Shown: positions 1 through 10,342 of the stretch, piece after piece | How positions within the stretch are numbered: position 1 is the first letter of the stretch | Layout of the letters: each line of letters opens with the position of its first letter | Origin: Guillardia theta CCMP2712 | Lineage: Eukaryota > Cryptophyceae > Pyrenomonadales > Geminigeraceae | NCBI RefSeq assembly: GCF_000315625.1 | Contig: NW_005434668.1 | Span: forward strand, 66,852-130,851 | DNA length: 64,000 bases | Direction of reading: 5' to 3' | Program-made: the position numbers and the translations under genes | Notes under the pieces: generated by a model | What the model was told of the DNA's origin: nothing | Databases searched by the model: none | The model's input: the letters and a program-made list of their open reading frames with translations, nothing else

Positions 1-1752
1 ACGTCCCGAAAGAATTGTTTGTTCATGATTAGCTCAGGCTTCTTGCGGATGGCGCTGAGGACCATGCTGGTTGCACACAAGGAGCCAGGGACGCAAAAGT
101 TCTTGTCAAAGTTTGCCAGCCATTCCTTGAGATCTCCTTCCTCCCTCATCTCCTCCTCCTCTCCCCTCGCTCTGCTGTACACCGAGTTCCAGTCCACAGG
201 TCGAGCACTGGCGGCGCGTTGGAATACTTTTCGAAGCCGGTTGATGTCGGAATCACTGACTTCCTTCTCCTCCTTGTGCACGGATTTGCCTTGGGCAGGT
301 TGCTCGATGAAGTTCATCGACTTGGCGCGATCTGTCAGAGCAGGAGCCGACTTCCCTTGCGAGTAGCGCAATGCCTTGGGAGGTGAAAGGTGGGACATGG
401 AGCTAGGGCGAGGACCAGGTTGAATCCAGGGCCTCCTGAGAACAACAAGCTTAACATCCATTCCCGGTTTCACCCACGACCTGATCGAGGTTATGGGTAC
501 CGTCAAACTTTGTTCAGAGGCTCCCTGTCAGACTTGTCAACGCATCTTGACCCACCACACATCACACGCGCATCACCTTCTTCAAGAACGCCAGCACAAC
601 TTTCGTGCCAGGAGTGCCAATGATGTAATCTTCCATGTCTTTGATAGTTTTCCCCTTGCTCAGAACCCCGTCAACGCTGTGCAAGATGTCGCCCGTCCGG
701 ATCTTTCCTGACACCAGCGAGGGACTGCCAGGCTCGAGGAAGCGAACTTTGATCAGACCGTCGTCATCCTGCTCGAGCTGCAAACCAACACCGATAGTAG
801 GGTACAAGGAGTCAAAATCCGGCAATTGTGCGATCCTCTTTCGATCCTGTACGCTGCTCCAACGCATCCACAGCAGCAGGGCAAAGCCGAGGGTCATCCA
901 TACAGCGAGCATCGCCACAGCTACTTCAGGGTCTGGGCCGTCTGATTGATTGTGTATGGAACGACCTTGCAAGATCTTTTGACGGAGCTCTGCCTTCCTG
1001 CGTTGAACTGCACGATAAAGTTGAGAGATTTTCTCAGCTGCTGAAAAGTTCTGTATCTCAATACGCGCTGTCTGCAAGAGAGAAGACGCGATGTTTGCCA
1101 TCGGCTCGAGTCTGTATTTCTGAATTTTGGAGAAGTCGTTTGTGACAACCGTGTAAATGAGGTCATGAGAACATTTCAACCCGATCTTGACGAAAAACCG
1201 TGCGGTCCGGTACGACTCAATATCTTCAAGGAGTTCAAGGAGTTGTTTGAAAGCTAGTTCAATCGCCTGAGTGTACAGCAGACTCTGCCCACCATTGAAT
1301 GAGGATTGACTAGCAGAAGCGTTCGTTGAAGCGTTGGATTCCTTCTTGGGGAATTCTACCACTCGTACCTCTGGGAATTGAGAGCCGACCGAGGCTGACT
1401 TGCTGACTTTGACCTTCTTACCAGCAACCCCGACGTTTGTTCCTGATCCGTGACGTGTTGCGGAAGGTTTCTCGTGCAGAGTTCGAATTTCCTGTTCCCT
1501 CGCCGATGACCCTGGGCTAGGTGTATACCCTCCAGTGGGAATATCACCATGGTACTCATTCTGGATTTCATTCTCCTGGATCAGCAGGCTCTGAAGCTCT
1601 CTTTCAAGATCTCTCAGCTTGCTGTCGTCTAAGGAGTCCAAGTCGAGAAACTGGTCCTCCTCGACCTTGTCCTTGCCGTATGCCACAATGCACGGAGTAA
1701 TTATCACACAGAAGATACACAAAGAGATCAGCGCTGCTTGTGGCGCTCTCAT
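1..1752 (-). CDS. single-pass membrane PDZ-domain protein (3' end outside window)
   Basis: Starts at the ATG at 1752 with a signal peptide (MRAPQAALISLCIFCVIIT). A polar, partly helical region follows, then a membrane segment at roughly residues 278-299 (AMLAVWMTLGFALLLWMRW) and a PDZ domain at about 312-392, with GVGLQLEQ as the carboxylate-binding loop area and IRTGDILHSVDG as the typical later strand. The first exon must stop at 577: beyond it is GTGATG and then a quick stop. A 52-nt intron (525-576, ending CTGACAG) joins in phase to an exon running from 524 off the left edge. That exon is open and reads a PDZ-like VKPGMDVKLVVLRRP and then a charged linker. This suggests a luminal N-terminus and a cytosolic PDZ scaffold. 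The specific family is not recognised; no catalytic motif is seen. The product is truncated by the window edge. Confidence 0.7.
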
Positions 1753-2447
1753 GTTAAGAAGGAGCAGAAGATCAGAAGCTTTCTCTTGTCAACAACCAGT
1801 CGAGGTAGCAAGCCAGGTAGGTTTGAATCTAGCTACCATTCTAACTCCAGCATGAGGCTCCACATGGTAGTCTTACAGTCTCCTTCCCTTCCACTCCCCT
1901 CCCTTCCGGGACATTCTCCTCCAGATACTGCTCGTGTTCTTCCTCATTTCCCCCTTCCTTCACCAATCCTCTTCATCCTCCATACCTCCATCCTCCTTCT
2001 AGTTTTCTTGTCCCACAACTTGAGAAGCTCGCCCAAAAGATGTCGCTTTCTTGTGAGCTGTCAAATTTGACTTTTTTTTATCACGGAACGTACTCCGTCC
2101 ACCCCTCCTTTGCTAATGTTGTGCTATTGATATTCGAGGGGTGGGTATTCAGGCAGACACTCAAAGGAGAGTCATAGGCAGGGGAACAAAAAATGTACAA
2201 GGATGGGCGAGAATCGATGGGGAGGACAGAGCGTTGAAGGGACCGAGATTGGAGCTATTGACGAGATGGAAAGAGAGAAGAGACAGTGAAGGTGGTCGAG
2301 GCAGGAGGAAGTGAGTGGGGAGCATAGAGGGTATGAAAACGAGGAATCAAATTCTGAACAGATTTTACAAATCTCGATTCTTTTAGTAGAAAGATGCTGA
2401 TAGATTACTCCTACAGGAGGCGGGACTCTTGTTTGCTAGGAGAAGCC
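1753..2447. other. intergenic region between divergent genes
   Basis: About 0.7 kb between the PDZ gene (minus) and the proline-rich protein gene (plus), so it should hold both promoters. The stretch 1870-2010 is CT-rich. No coding exon or RNA gene is evident. Confidence 0.5.
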
Positions 2448-3461
2448 ATGGACAGGCGACGTCTGTTGGCTCTTGATCTTCCGCTTGTTTTCTTGTTCTT
2501 GCTTCTGCTCGTTCCTGCATCTCACGCGAAGGATCCAATCAAGAGAAATCCACATCGAAGATGTAACTTTGTTCCCCCTCCCTCTCCTCCTCCTCCTCCT
2601 CCTCCACCACCACCACCACCACCACCACCTCCTCCTCCTCCTCCTCCTNNNNNNNNNNNNNNNNNNNNNNNNNNNNNNNNNNNNNNNNNNNNNNNNNNNN
2701 NNNNNNNNNNNNNNNNNNNNNNNNNNNNNNNNNNNNNNNNNNNNNNNNCAACAACACCTCCTTCCCCTCCCCCTCCATCAAATTCAGTACCACCCCCTCC
2801 ATCAAATTCAGCACCACCCCCTCCATCAAATTCAGCATCCCCACCTTCTCCATCTGCGCAAGTGCCCTCTTCCACCACAAACCCTGTAACCCCAAAAACC
2901 TGCGATCCTGGTTGGATGTTGACTCAGGGTACGTGCACACCATGTTCGTACCAACCCAAAGACTCCGTCTGGCTCAGCGTGGGAGTCTGCAACTGGGTGT
3001 GCAAGGAAGGCTTCAAGGAAGATGGACAGTTCTGCGTGCAGGGTAGCCAGGCAGAGAAGGGGGTCGTCTTGCTGACTCTCGGGCTGAACACCACGAGAGC
3101 TTCTTTCGAGGTTCAGAAAGATCGCTACGTGAATGCTCTGGCTCTTCTTCTTCGAGTGTCGCCAACGCTGGTCCAAGTTACAAGTGGAAGGCGGCAAGAA
3201 CAGGCCTTGACTGTTTCGTTTCGTGTGGAAACATTCCAAGACCTGACGAAAGGCCTGCAGCTGGACTTGATCAAGGTCAACGAAGCCTTCATCCAACATG
3301 GAGTCCCAACAGCTGTCCAGCTGCAGTTCGAGTATCAGAAACAAGCTCGTCAAGCGGGGTCTCAGGTGACTAGCAGTCCAGCAGCTGCTATTGAATCCAA
3401 TGCTGTGTTTCTGTGTGCTACGGTTGCAGCAGCGGTGGCGACGTTGTGTGCGGTCTACTAG
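2448..3461 (+). CDS. secreted proline-rich, cysteine-containing surface protein (assembly gap inside)
   Basis: Open from 2394, but the second ATG at 2448 (MDRRRLLALDLPLVFLFLLL) gives a compact signal peptide and is preferred. After the signal comes a long Pro/Ser tract (PPP and PPPSNSA/V repeats), interrupted by 100 Ns, then a Cys cluster (TCDPGWMLTQGTCTPC... VCNWVCKEGF... FCVQG) with the spacing of an EGF- or TNFR-like small disulfide module. A folded-looking ~110-residue domain follows, and a hydrophobic C-terminus (AVFLCATVAAAVATLCAVY) suggests a GPI-anchor signal or a membrane tail. Polyproline plus Cys modules resemble extracellular matrix glycoproteins of algae (inference). No enzyme motif is seen. 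The length is uncertain because of the gap. Confidence 0.6.
   Translation: MDRRRLLALDLPLVFLFLLLLVPASHAKDPIKRNPHRRCNFVPPPSPPPPPPPPPPPPPPPPPPPPPXXXXXXXXXXXXXXXXXXXXXXXXXXXXXXXXXXTTPPSPPPPSNSVPPPPSNSAPPPPSNSASPPSPSAQVPSSTTNPVTPKTCDPGWMLTQGTCTPCSYQPKDSVWLSVGVCNWVCKEGFKEDGQFCVQGSQAEKGVVLLTLGLNTTRASFEVQKDRYVNALALLLRVSPTLVQVTSGRRQEQALTVSFRVETFQDLTKGLQLDLIKVNEAFIQHGVPTAVQLQFEYQKQARQAGSQVTSSPAAAIESNAVFLCATVAAAVATLCAVY
2649..2748. other. 100-base run of N (assembly gap)
   Basis: Exactly 100 Ns inside the CTC/CCA-repeat polyproline tract, most likely a placeholder for an unresolved repeat. The reading frame before and after the gap is the same if the gap is taken at face value. Confidence 0.95.
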
Positions 3462-3529
3462 CTTTAACACAGATGTTCTGTGCTGTCTACTAGCTTTAAC
3501 ACAGATGTTCTGTGCTGTCTACTAGCTTT
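3453..3529 (+). repeat. 32-bp tandem repeat (2.4 copies) over the stop codon
   Basis: The unit gtctactagctttaacaca... (32 bp) occurs at 3453-3484 and 3485-3516, with a 13-base third copy. The first copy holds the last two codons and the TAG stop of the proline-rich protein, so the stop region is duplicated into the 3' UTR. Confidence 0.9.
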
Positions 3530-4073
3530 CAAGCCCTAGACCATGATTGCCGTTATTAAAGTGTTGTTTGTGAAGGAGTAACACGAGGGGCAGGGGCAGG
3601 TTTCTCTTCGTCTGAATATCGAGGGGAGGAGTCAAGGCGGGCTCACCTCAGAACCGTTTGTGCCAGACTCAGTTTGATCAAGTCTGCCTCAGTTTAGATT
3701 GATCTCACCAGGCCCGCACGGGACCTGTCCCTACAGTTTCAAGTCGAGATTCTTCCATGCTCATTGCTCCATGCTCCGTCTCCTCTCCTCTCCTCTCCTC
3801 TCCTTTCTTCTCCTCTCCTCTCCTCTCGAGTCCTCCCGCCGGGCTTGCCCTCTCCTACCCTCTCCTCCTCTTTCCTGACGGAGGCTCCTTTCCCCTCCCT
3901 ACCCTTCCCCTCTCTAGCCCTCCTCCCTCCCCTTTTCTTCTCTCCCATCCCACTGCTGCTCTCGCCTACCATTTTCTACTTCCCTGCCTCCCTCGCAGTC
4001 GCTCACTCTCCCTCCCCCTCACATGCTGGCATGCTTCTACACCATATTCTTCCTCGCTGCCCATGACCTGACC
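3530..4073. other. intergenic, pyrimidine-rich
   Basis: Contains a TCTCC repeat (about 3779-3830) and an extended CT-rich strand to about 4020. No gene recognised. Confidence 0.5.
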
Positions 4074-4322
4074 ATGTCCGTTGCAGTCCACATGTCACAC
4101 CCGAACTTCGTCAAGTTGGTGAAGCTCCTCCTCCTCCTCCTCCTCGGCATCTTCCTGCTGTGCTCGAGGCAAGTAGCAGGACAAGAGTCAACCATCCAAG
4201 TCAAGGAAGTTCAACCACCTGCGGAGCCAGCGGTCCGACGTCTCTTCCTCTGCGCTAGAGCTGACCTGATTGGGTCCAGGGATGCAGCCCTGAAGATTGG
4301 GAGGATCAGCTCAAGATTATGA
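4074..4322 (+). CDS. possible small secreted or membrane protein
   Basis: An 82-codon reading frame starting at the ATG at 4074 has a strongly hydrophobic stretch (LVKLLLLLLLGIFLLCS) ending at an AGQ signal-cleavage-like site, then a short polar tail without a recognisable domain. An upstream in-frame ATG at 4023 would spoil the signal-peptide shape. It may be only the first exon of a larger gene or a chance frame: part of the Leu run comes from a CTC repeat. Confidence 0.3.
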   Translation: MSVAVHMSHPNFVKLVKLLLLLLLGIFLLCSRQVAGQESTIQVKEVQPPAEPAVRRLFLCARADLIGSRDAALKIGRISSRL

Positions 4323-4976
4323 TGCTGAGCGATCGAGCCCGTCGGGGTTGGACGGTTGAGGAGGAGGAGGAGGAGAAGACTGAGGTACTCGAAGTCGCGC
4401 AGTGAGATGAGAGGTATATTGTGGTACATGGATCAGAGTTAGCTGTTCCGATGATGATGATGACGATGACGATGACGAGGATTAATGTTGATGATGTTGA
4501 TAAAGATGATGATAATGTTTACGATAATGAAATCAAAGCAATGTGAAATTGACACAACACAAGCGAGTAGAGCGGTGGCGACGAGCAGCGAGATGAATTC
4601 TATACAAGCTTTATCTTTTTACAAGTGTAGCCATCTTAGCAACAAGTCGCAGTTCAAACTCATTTACAGCTGTTGTCCTAACTTTCAAAACCTGCAACAA
4701 CGTCAAAACCTTGCAAAGAAATCAACAAGAGGCCAAACCTCCAGCTCCTGGAACCCACCGCTCTTCTCGCACTCACTGAAGTTCTGCGAGCAGAGCAATC
4801 AAAGATCTCGAATATCACGAATGATGTCGGACCGCTTGCAGAGCCAGACGAGAAGCTTCAGAGCAGTCTTGCTGTGACGTACTTACTTGCGCAGCTACAC
4901 ACACAGTCAGTGAAAGCTGCTTGCTGTACATGAGGAAGTGATGAAAAGAGATATTGATGCCACTGTGATAATCATG
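4323..4976. other. intergenic with GAT/GAC microsatellite
   Basis: A GATGATGACGATGACG-type repeat lies at about 4450-4530. No exon with splice-compatible coding sequence was found. Confidence 0.45.
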
Positions 4977-7193
4977 TTATGTTTTCTTGCCTGTATGCGA
5001 CACGTCGATGATGGAGATGCGACGGCAAAGTTTCCCGACTGAAGGCAGAGTCTCATCCCAGCTCTGCTCCTCTCCTCGCTGTCTCACCGCAGATAAGAAG
5101 GCCCAGCTTGTTGAACATGGCTGATTTCGCGTGGTGAAGGTGAAGCTCTCGCAAGCCAGGAGACTGACGAGGCGTGACAAGCAGAGACCCATGAGAGGAA
5201 AACTTACAAGGAGGAGCATATCTCGCAACGCTTCCCATGAAAGGTCCTCACAGAAGGGGAGAACGATCTTCTTCACCTGACCACCATCGTGAATTCCTTC
5301 GAACCGCACGTTTCGGTGAGGGCCAAGGGCTTCGCCTCCTCACCAGCGACAGACGGTCCGGTCGCTGCATGGCATCCCTGAAGGAGGAGTGCAAACCCGT
5401 CGCTCCTCCCAGATCCAAACATCTCAACCCGGTGCAAGCGTCGAAGATCAGCGCCAAGTCCTTCCCGCTGTCAGTGCCAAGATAGGAGGAGGAGCAGGAG
5501 GGAGAAGCGGAGGCGGAGGCGGAGGCGGAGAAGGGGGAACAGGGGCAGGGGCAGGGGCAGGGGCAGGGGCAGGGGCAGGGGCAGGGGCAGGAGCAGGGGC
5601 AGGGGTAGGAGCAGGGGCAGGGGCAGGAGAAGGGGCAGGGGCAGGAGGCTCACCGAGCTTGTCCAGTCCACAGAGCGCATGACAAGCGTGTGCAAGGAAG
5701 AAGCAGATGTATCTATGACGTCGAGCCTGCGCGGGCCATCCCAGTCGAAGAGAACCTCAAGGCTCCTTCCTCCAGGCCGGTTCAACGCCTTGGTTCCTTG
5801 CAGGATCCCGTACGCTGACCGAGCTCGGCCGGTGACGATCTGAGCATGCTGTCAAGAAGAGGACGAACGAGGGGAAGAATCACCTCTTCCAGCTGGAACT
5901 GCGAGAGTTCGTAGAAGCTATCATGTGTGATGAGGCAGTGCGCGAGCCGCAGGGTTTTGATCTTCTTGCAGTGAGTTGCTATCGCCATGACGACTGCGAT
6001 CGAGTCACTAGCCGTTGACTCGATCCCTCCTCTCACCTCTGTCTGTCAGTGCAGCACATCCGCAGACGTCGAAAGAGACGAGCGAGGGGCAGGAAGCAAC
6101 AAGTCCACAGATGGCCTCGTCGCTCGTGTAAGTCTCGCTGATCTCCAGGTGCTCCAGCAGCGGCAGGCTGCTCCTGACGTCTACGACAGCTACATGGTCA
6201 CAACCTGAGATCTTCAACTCTGAGAGGGGGCAGGAGCGCAGCATGATCGAGATTCCCGCCTCAGTGACCTTGGACGCCTTGGTCAGCACGAAGTGCTCCA
6301 GCAAGGCACAGTGAGAGGCGATGAGCCCCAGCCCCGCGTTGGTGATGCTTCCTCCGCACAGAAAGTCGGACCCAGTGAACCTCAGCGTCCGAATGTTGGG
6401 CATCAGGTGCATGTATCCGCAGGTGCTGTTGGAAGGGCTGCCCGTATCTGAGAGGTTGATAGAGAGGAGAGAAGGAAACAGCAGGCAAAGTTTGACAACC
6501 ATGTTGTCAACAGACCGAAAGCTCGAAGACCTTCTTTCTTCACTTGAGCTGCACTTGACCAGCTCCAACACCTCCAAGTTCCTTGCGATCTCCCCAGAAA
6601 CCTCGCAAAGAGCCCAGTCATCGAAGTCGTTGTCCTTAGCGCCTGCAACTCTGTTGCACAGATAGTCAGAGAGCCGAGGACGGAGACTGAGAAGCAGAAG
6701 CTCGAGACCACGGGAGGAACAACTACACCATAGCAATCAACGGATCTTGTTACCTGAGATGCGTGAGATGCTTGCACGTGCAGACAAGGGTGTGCAGACT
6801 TTCTCCCGTCAGGGTGTTGTCATACATGTGCTTGCCCAGCTTCTCAAGATCCAAGGAGACCAAGTTAGGGCAGAGCAAGCACATATTAATGGTTTCGAGA
6901 AACGATATCGAGGAGATTCCCAAGAGCTTCAAGCTTCGAATGTTCCTCATATCAAGTTGTGTCGTGCACTCCACTGAAAAACTCGACCATGGCGGCATGT
7001 TCACATCGCTGCATGGCGTGTACCTAGCAACCAGACACGTCTCTTCCCAGAGTTGCTTTCTATGAGAATTTACAATGTCGTGCCAAGATTTGCAGACTAA
7101 GGGAACACCCTTGGCTGGCGTCAGCCATGGCCAGTGGGGGAGGTGGCGAAATATTTCGACATGGAGGGCAACCTCCAGGGAGCTGAAATCCAT
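4977..7193 (-). CDS. F-box / leucine-rich repeat protein (multi-exon)
   Basis: The start ATG at 7193 (MDFSSLEVALHVEIFRHLP) opens an F-box of about 45 residues (PLVCKSWHDIVNS is the conserved end), followed by cysteine-containing-type LRRs (LTHLSLRPRLSD, LEVLELVKCS, LSELKISGCDHV, LTDR.VVMAIATHCKKIKTLRL, FDACTGLRCLDLGG, ISIIDVSHTG). Exon 1 is 7193-6754, with a 67-nt intron 6687-6753. Exon 2 is 6686-6037, followed by a 43-nt intron at 5994-6036. Further exons lie near 5993-5790, 5785-5655, 5480-5300, 5300-5210 and 5175-5085, and the last exon is 5038-4977 ending in TAA. Middle joins are approximate. By family it should be the substrate-recruiting subunit of an SCF ubiquitin ligase, binding SKP1 through the F-box and substrate through the LRRs. 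The large intron at about 5480-5655 is filled by a hexamer repeat. Divergently arranged with the epimerase gene. Confidence 0.75.
5540..5650. repeat. GGGGCA hexanucleotide repeat in an F-box gene intron
   Basis: About 18 units of ggggca with a few variant units (gtagga, gagaag). On the transcribed strand it reads TGCCCC and lies between a GTGAGC donor at about 5655 and the acceptor near 5480, so it forms an expanded pyrimidine-rich intron body. Confidence 0.85.
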
Positions 7194-7537
7194 GGCAAAG
7201 GGATATGATGCTTGCGCAGAGGGACGGATGAGGAGATATAAGAGAAGAACAGCGAGAGAGGAGAGGAGAGGGAGAGGAGGAGGGGAGAGGGAGGGGAGAG
7301 GGAGAGGAGAGAAGAGAAGAGAAGAAAAGAGGTAGGAGGAGAGGAGAGGAGAGGAAGAGGGAGCGGAGAGGAAGAGGGAGCGGAGAGGGAGGAGGAGAGG
7401 AGAGGGAGAGGAGAGGAGAGGAGGAAGCGGTGCTTGCAAGAGCTTAGCGATACGGGATCCTTGGGATCCCTTAGAAGGCGGGGGCCATTCAACCGAGGCG
7501 GGCCCACCAGCAAGGCACTCATAAAAGAGGGCTAGGG
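7194..7537. promoter_or_regulatory. bidirectional upstream region with GA-rich tract
   Basis: 344 bp between the divergent start codons of the F-box gene (7193, minus) and the epimerase gene (7538, plus). It holds a purine tract of GAGAGG/GGAGAG units at about 7255-7430. ATAAAAGA at 7521-7528 is TATA-like, but so close to the ATG that its role is doubtful. Confidence 0.4.
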
Positions 7538-8706
7538 ATGCACAAACAGCGCTCGCCTCTCCTCCTCCTCCTCCTCGCCTGCCCCCTGACGTCTGCGTTT
7601 CTTCTTCCTGGAGGCTTCAGGGCAGCCTTCAGCCATAGTAAGACCGCCTCTGCCTGTCGCAGCTCGGGCATCGCCCTCAGCATGAGCCACCAGCGGGATC
7701 TTCTGGTCGTTGGTGCTGGCACGTTGGGGAGCCTGCTGATACAGCAACACAAGGAGAAGTTTCCAGAGGCCCGTGTGGTCGCAGAGACAAGGTATGCTGA
7801 CTGCTGTTGGTGTGGGGGGGATGGGGAGGAGGAGGAGGAGGAGGAGGAGGAGGAGGAGGAACTCAGACAGCCCGCAGGACTGACGCCAAGCACGAGGCGC
7901 TCAAGAGCTTGGGAGCAGAGGCGAGGACGGTCTCACAAGCCGGAGACGAAAAGTTCGCAAACGTTGTGTTCTGCGCTGCTCCAGGAGGGAATGATAACTA
8001 TGCTGCGGAAGTAGATCGGGCACTGAACATGTGGTCGGGGGCTGGAAAGTTCGTTTTCACATCGTCAGGAGGAGTTTACGCAGAGAGCTCGGGAGGAACG
8101 GTCAACGAGCAGAGCCCTGTGGCGTCAAGTGCCAGAACCCAGAAGCTGATTGACGCAGAGAAGTGCACGACCGAGAGAGGAGGAAGCGTCCTGCGACTTG
8201 CTGGCCTCTACACGCTTGAGCGAGGGGCTCACAACTACTGGCTGAACGCAGGGAAGGTGGACGGACGACCCGACGGGTTGATCGGGTTGGTGTCGTACGA
8301 GGACGCAGCAGCAGCAGCTCTCACGGTTCTCAGCTCTGAAAAATCCGTGAAAGGGGAAGTGTTTGTCATCTGCGACGGCAAGGTGAGCCCGGTGCCACGT
8401 CACCTGCCGAAGGGTGACGGGAAGCAGGAACAAACGCGTCAAGACATATGTGAGTCAGCCTTGAAGACAGCCATGTACAGGTCAGCACTGAGAAGCGAGT
8501 GATGATGTCATGAGTATCTCCATCATAGGGACAAGAAGCTGCCTGTCTTCACCACCACTGAAGGCCCCATCGGCAAGCGCTATGACATCTCCAAAGCGCT
8601 GGAACTGGTGCCGTAGCTCGCGATGTAGCTTCGACTAACTGGACTTGTGCAGGGTTGGAAACCAAGATACCCAAGCTTCGATGAGTTCTGTGACCTTCAC
8701 AAGTAG
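7538..8706 (+). CDS. plastid-targeted NAD(P)-dependent epimerase/dehydratase-like protein
   Basis: Five exons: 7538-7791, 7878-8382, 8428-8480, 8529-8607 and 8653-8706. All joins keep frame, and the three 3' introns are only 45-48 nt. The N-terminus is bipartite: hydrophobic signal PLLLLLLACPLTSA, then Phe at +1 (FLLPGGFRAAF) and a Ser/Arg-rich transit-like stretch, as in algae with complex red plastids. The mature part has a Rossmann dinucleotide motif (LLVVGAGTLGSLL, GxGxxG variant), then VFCAAPGG, FTSSGGVYAE (Ser/Tyr region of extended short-chain dehydrogenases), LRLAGLYTLERG and a C-terminal GWKPRYPSFDEF typical of the sugar-nucleotide-epimerase-like family. Intron 1 holds a GGA repeat. 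The substrate cannot be told. Predicted stromal. Confidence 0.8.
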
Positions 8707-8840
8707 GCGACAGTCTGAAGCGGAAGATGGGGTAGAAGTGACTTTTACATCTGTTTCGAAACAAAGCTTCTCTATCAGAGATCCTCTTGTGCAAAGAAGA
8801 CCAAGTATTGTACACCGCGCAAGGCATATCACGCAACAGA
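8707..8840. other. short convergent spacer
   Basis: 134 bp between the stop codons of the epimerase (plus) and the LysM protein (minus). Nothing recognisable beyond presumed 3' ends. Confidence 0.5.
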
Positions 8841-10175
8841 TCATGTATAGTATCCTCCTCCAGGACCATAGTTGATGTTGTCGTAAGATGCAGGCGTTCT
8901 TGTCTCCTGCAGCACAGCCGACCGCGTCAGAAAACTTGAAATTCTCCTGCACAGCAGCACCACGGGAATGTCAGCCACGGCCCCTCCCATCCCCGGGGGA
9001 TATTCATCCGATAGAGCATTCAGTGGCTGAGTCATCAACCATCATCAGTCAGGCCCATACGGTCTTGGGGCTGAGACGAGACCAACCTGACTGAATGTCC
9101 ATGAATCGATGCATGTCCGAGGCAGCAAACATAAGTACCCTCCAGCCAGCAACACTTTAGATGATGTGCTGAATTCATCTGAGCAAGATTAGAAGCTGTA
9201 GATCCTACATGAGACTCTGCATTTTCCTACCTGGTGTGTCTGGAAGGCTGATCAGGTGAGGATTCCAGTGCATGATCTGATTAATGCTCACTCCGAACTG
9301 TCAGAGAAACGTCAAACCATTTTGAATCTTGCTTCCTTCTTCATCGTTGCCTGTAAAGCCAAATCTGTGAGCGAGTCTCCTTCTTGGATCTCGTATATGT
9401 TGCCAAGATGTATCAGCTGAATTAGACGGTCAAGGGTATGCATGTTGCAACCAAGTCCGCTGAAGACTACCTGCCCCTCATGAAGGACGTCCGGGTTCAG
9501 CGCGATTTCAGGGTTCACACTGAACAATTGCGTCCAGTGAGTGCCATGCTTGCTGTTCATGGAGCAAGTCAATGCCTGTATCACACAAGCTCATGCCTAC
9601 CTTGCTAGGGAGGACAGAGTGTCTCCTACCTGGACGCACGTGCTGCAGAGCTGCACACTGAACAAGATGCAGTACGGTTCCGACGACTCCTCGTTATGAT
9701 ACGCCACGAGACATATCTCAATATCATTCTCGGCTCCATTATTCAGCCAAAACCATGACGGAGTGAAGAGAGAAAGATTCGCAGTCGCCGTTCCTGCCTC
9801 TGCATCCTGTTTCACGCTCAATTGCGCGCAGTGGAACACGCTCATAGGGTCATCGTCCGCGCCAGCAGAGAGACATTCTTTGGGTCTATCGTAGTGCGGC
9901 ATCTCACAGCATGACCGGATCTGAGGGGTCAGCCAGACCCCCCTGCGGTACCTGCATGCGCCCGTGTGATCCTTCTCGCACATGTAGACTTGCGGAGCTA
10001 CGAGAGGGTCGCTGGTTGAGAACGTGACATGGACAGAGCGGGAGCAGTGGAGAGCTGTCTCGACGTACTCTGAGTTGTTGAAGGAGGCGTTGGAGTGCAC
10101 GAGGAAGCTCATGGCGCTCCCCTGCATCGCGCTGCTCAGACTCATGAGCGCCAACATCGCGACCTTGGCCGACAT
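8841..10175 (-). CDS. secreted LysM-domain protein
   Basis: The ATG at 10175 gives a signal peptide (MSAKVAMLALMSLSSAMQG). An in-frame upstream ATG at 10286 would bury it, so 10175 is preferred. A ~130-residue Cys-containing N-terminal domain of unknown family follows, then LysM modules: CVQVGDTLSSLAS + KHGTHWTQLFSVNPEI with DVLHEGQVV, and YEIQEGDSLTDLALQ + FGVSINQIMHWNPHLI. Exon joins: 9601|9552 (48-nt GT-AG intron 9553-9600), 9351|9297 (53-nt GC-AG intron 9298-9350), then a donor after 9231 and further exons to the TGA at 8841. LysM domains bind N-acetylglucosamine polymers (chitin, peptidoglycan), so the protein probably binds wall or microbial glycans outside the cell (inference). The C-terminal exon (NYGPGGGYYT end) is less certain. 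Confidence 0.7.
9298..9350 (-). other. GC-AG intron in the LysM gene
   Basis: The exon ends ...TTACAG, followed by GCAACG, and the intron ends TCTGACAG. Removing 53 nt restores a perfect LysM core (GDSLTDLALQ|FGVSINQI). The only GT donor in between would leave a 20-nt intron and extra residues inside the fold. Confidence 0.6.
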
Positions 10176-10342
10176 CGCATCTACCCGATCATCAAAAAAA
10201 GATAACGGATCCATCAAACGCAAATCAAAACCCTCCGAGTCTGCCTCATTGCGGTCCGCGGAGCCTCCGCTGAGTGCCGGCCTCACCCCCGGGCGCGGTC
10301 TGCTCGCAGTGACGGAGTCCGACTGCTCTAGGCACGTACCGC
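10176..10342. other. upstream region of the LysM gene
   Basis: Presumed promoter and 5' UTR between the LysM start (minus) and the next plus-strand coding-like region. It reads open in the LysM frame to 10286, but upstream of the preferred start. Confidence 0.35.

Noticed and set aside
5389-5682. Gly-Ala repeat frame on the plus strand
   Set aside because: Shadow of the GGGGCA intronic repeat in the F-box gene on the other strand.
9312-9330. a 20-nt GT-AG intron (GTTTGACG...GACAG) in the LysM gene
   Set aside because: Far shorter than all other introns here and it leaves extra residues inside the LysM fold; the 53-nt GC-AG alternative fits better.
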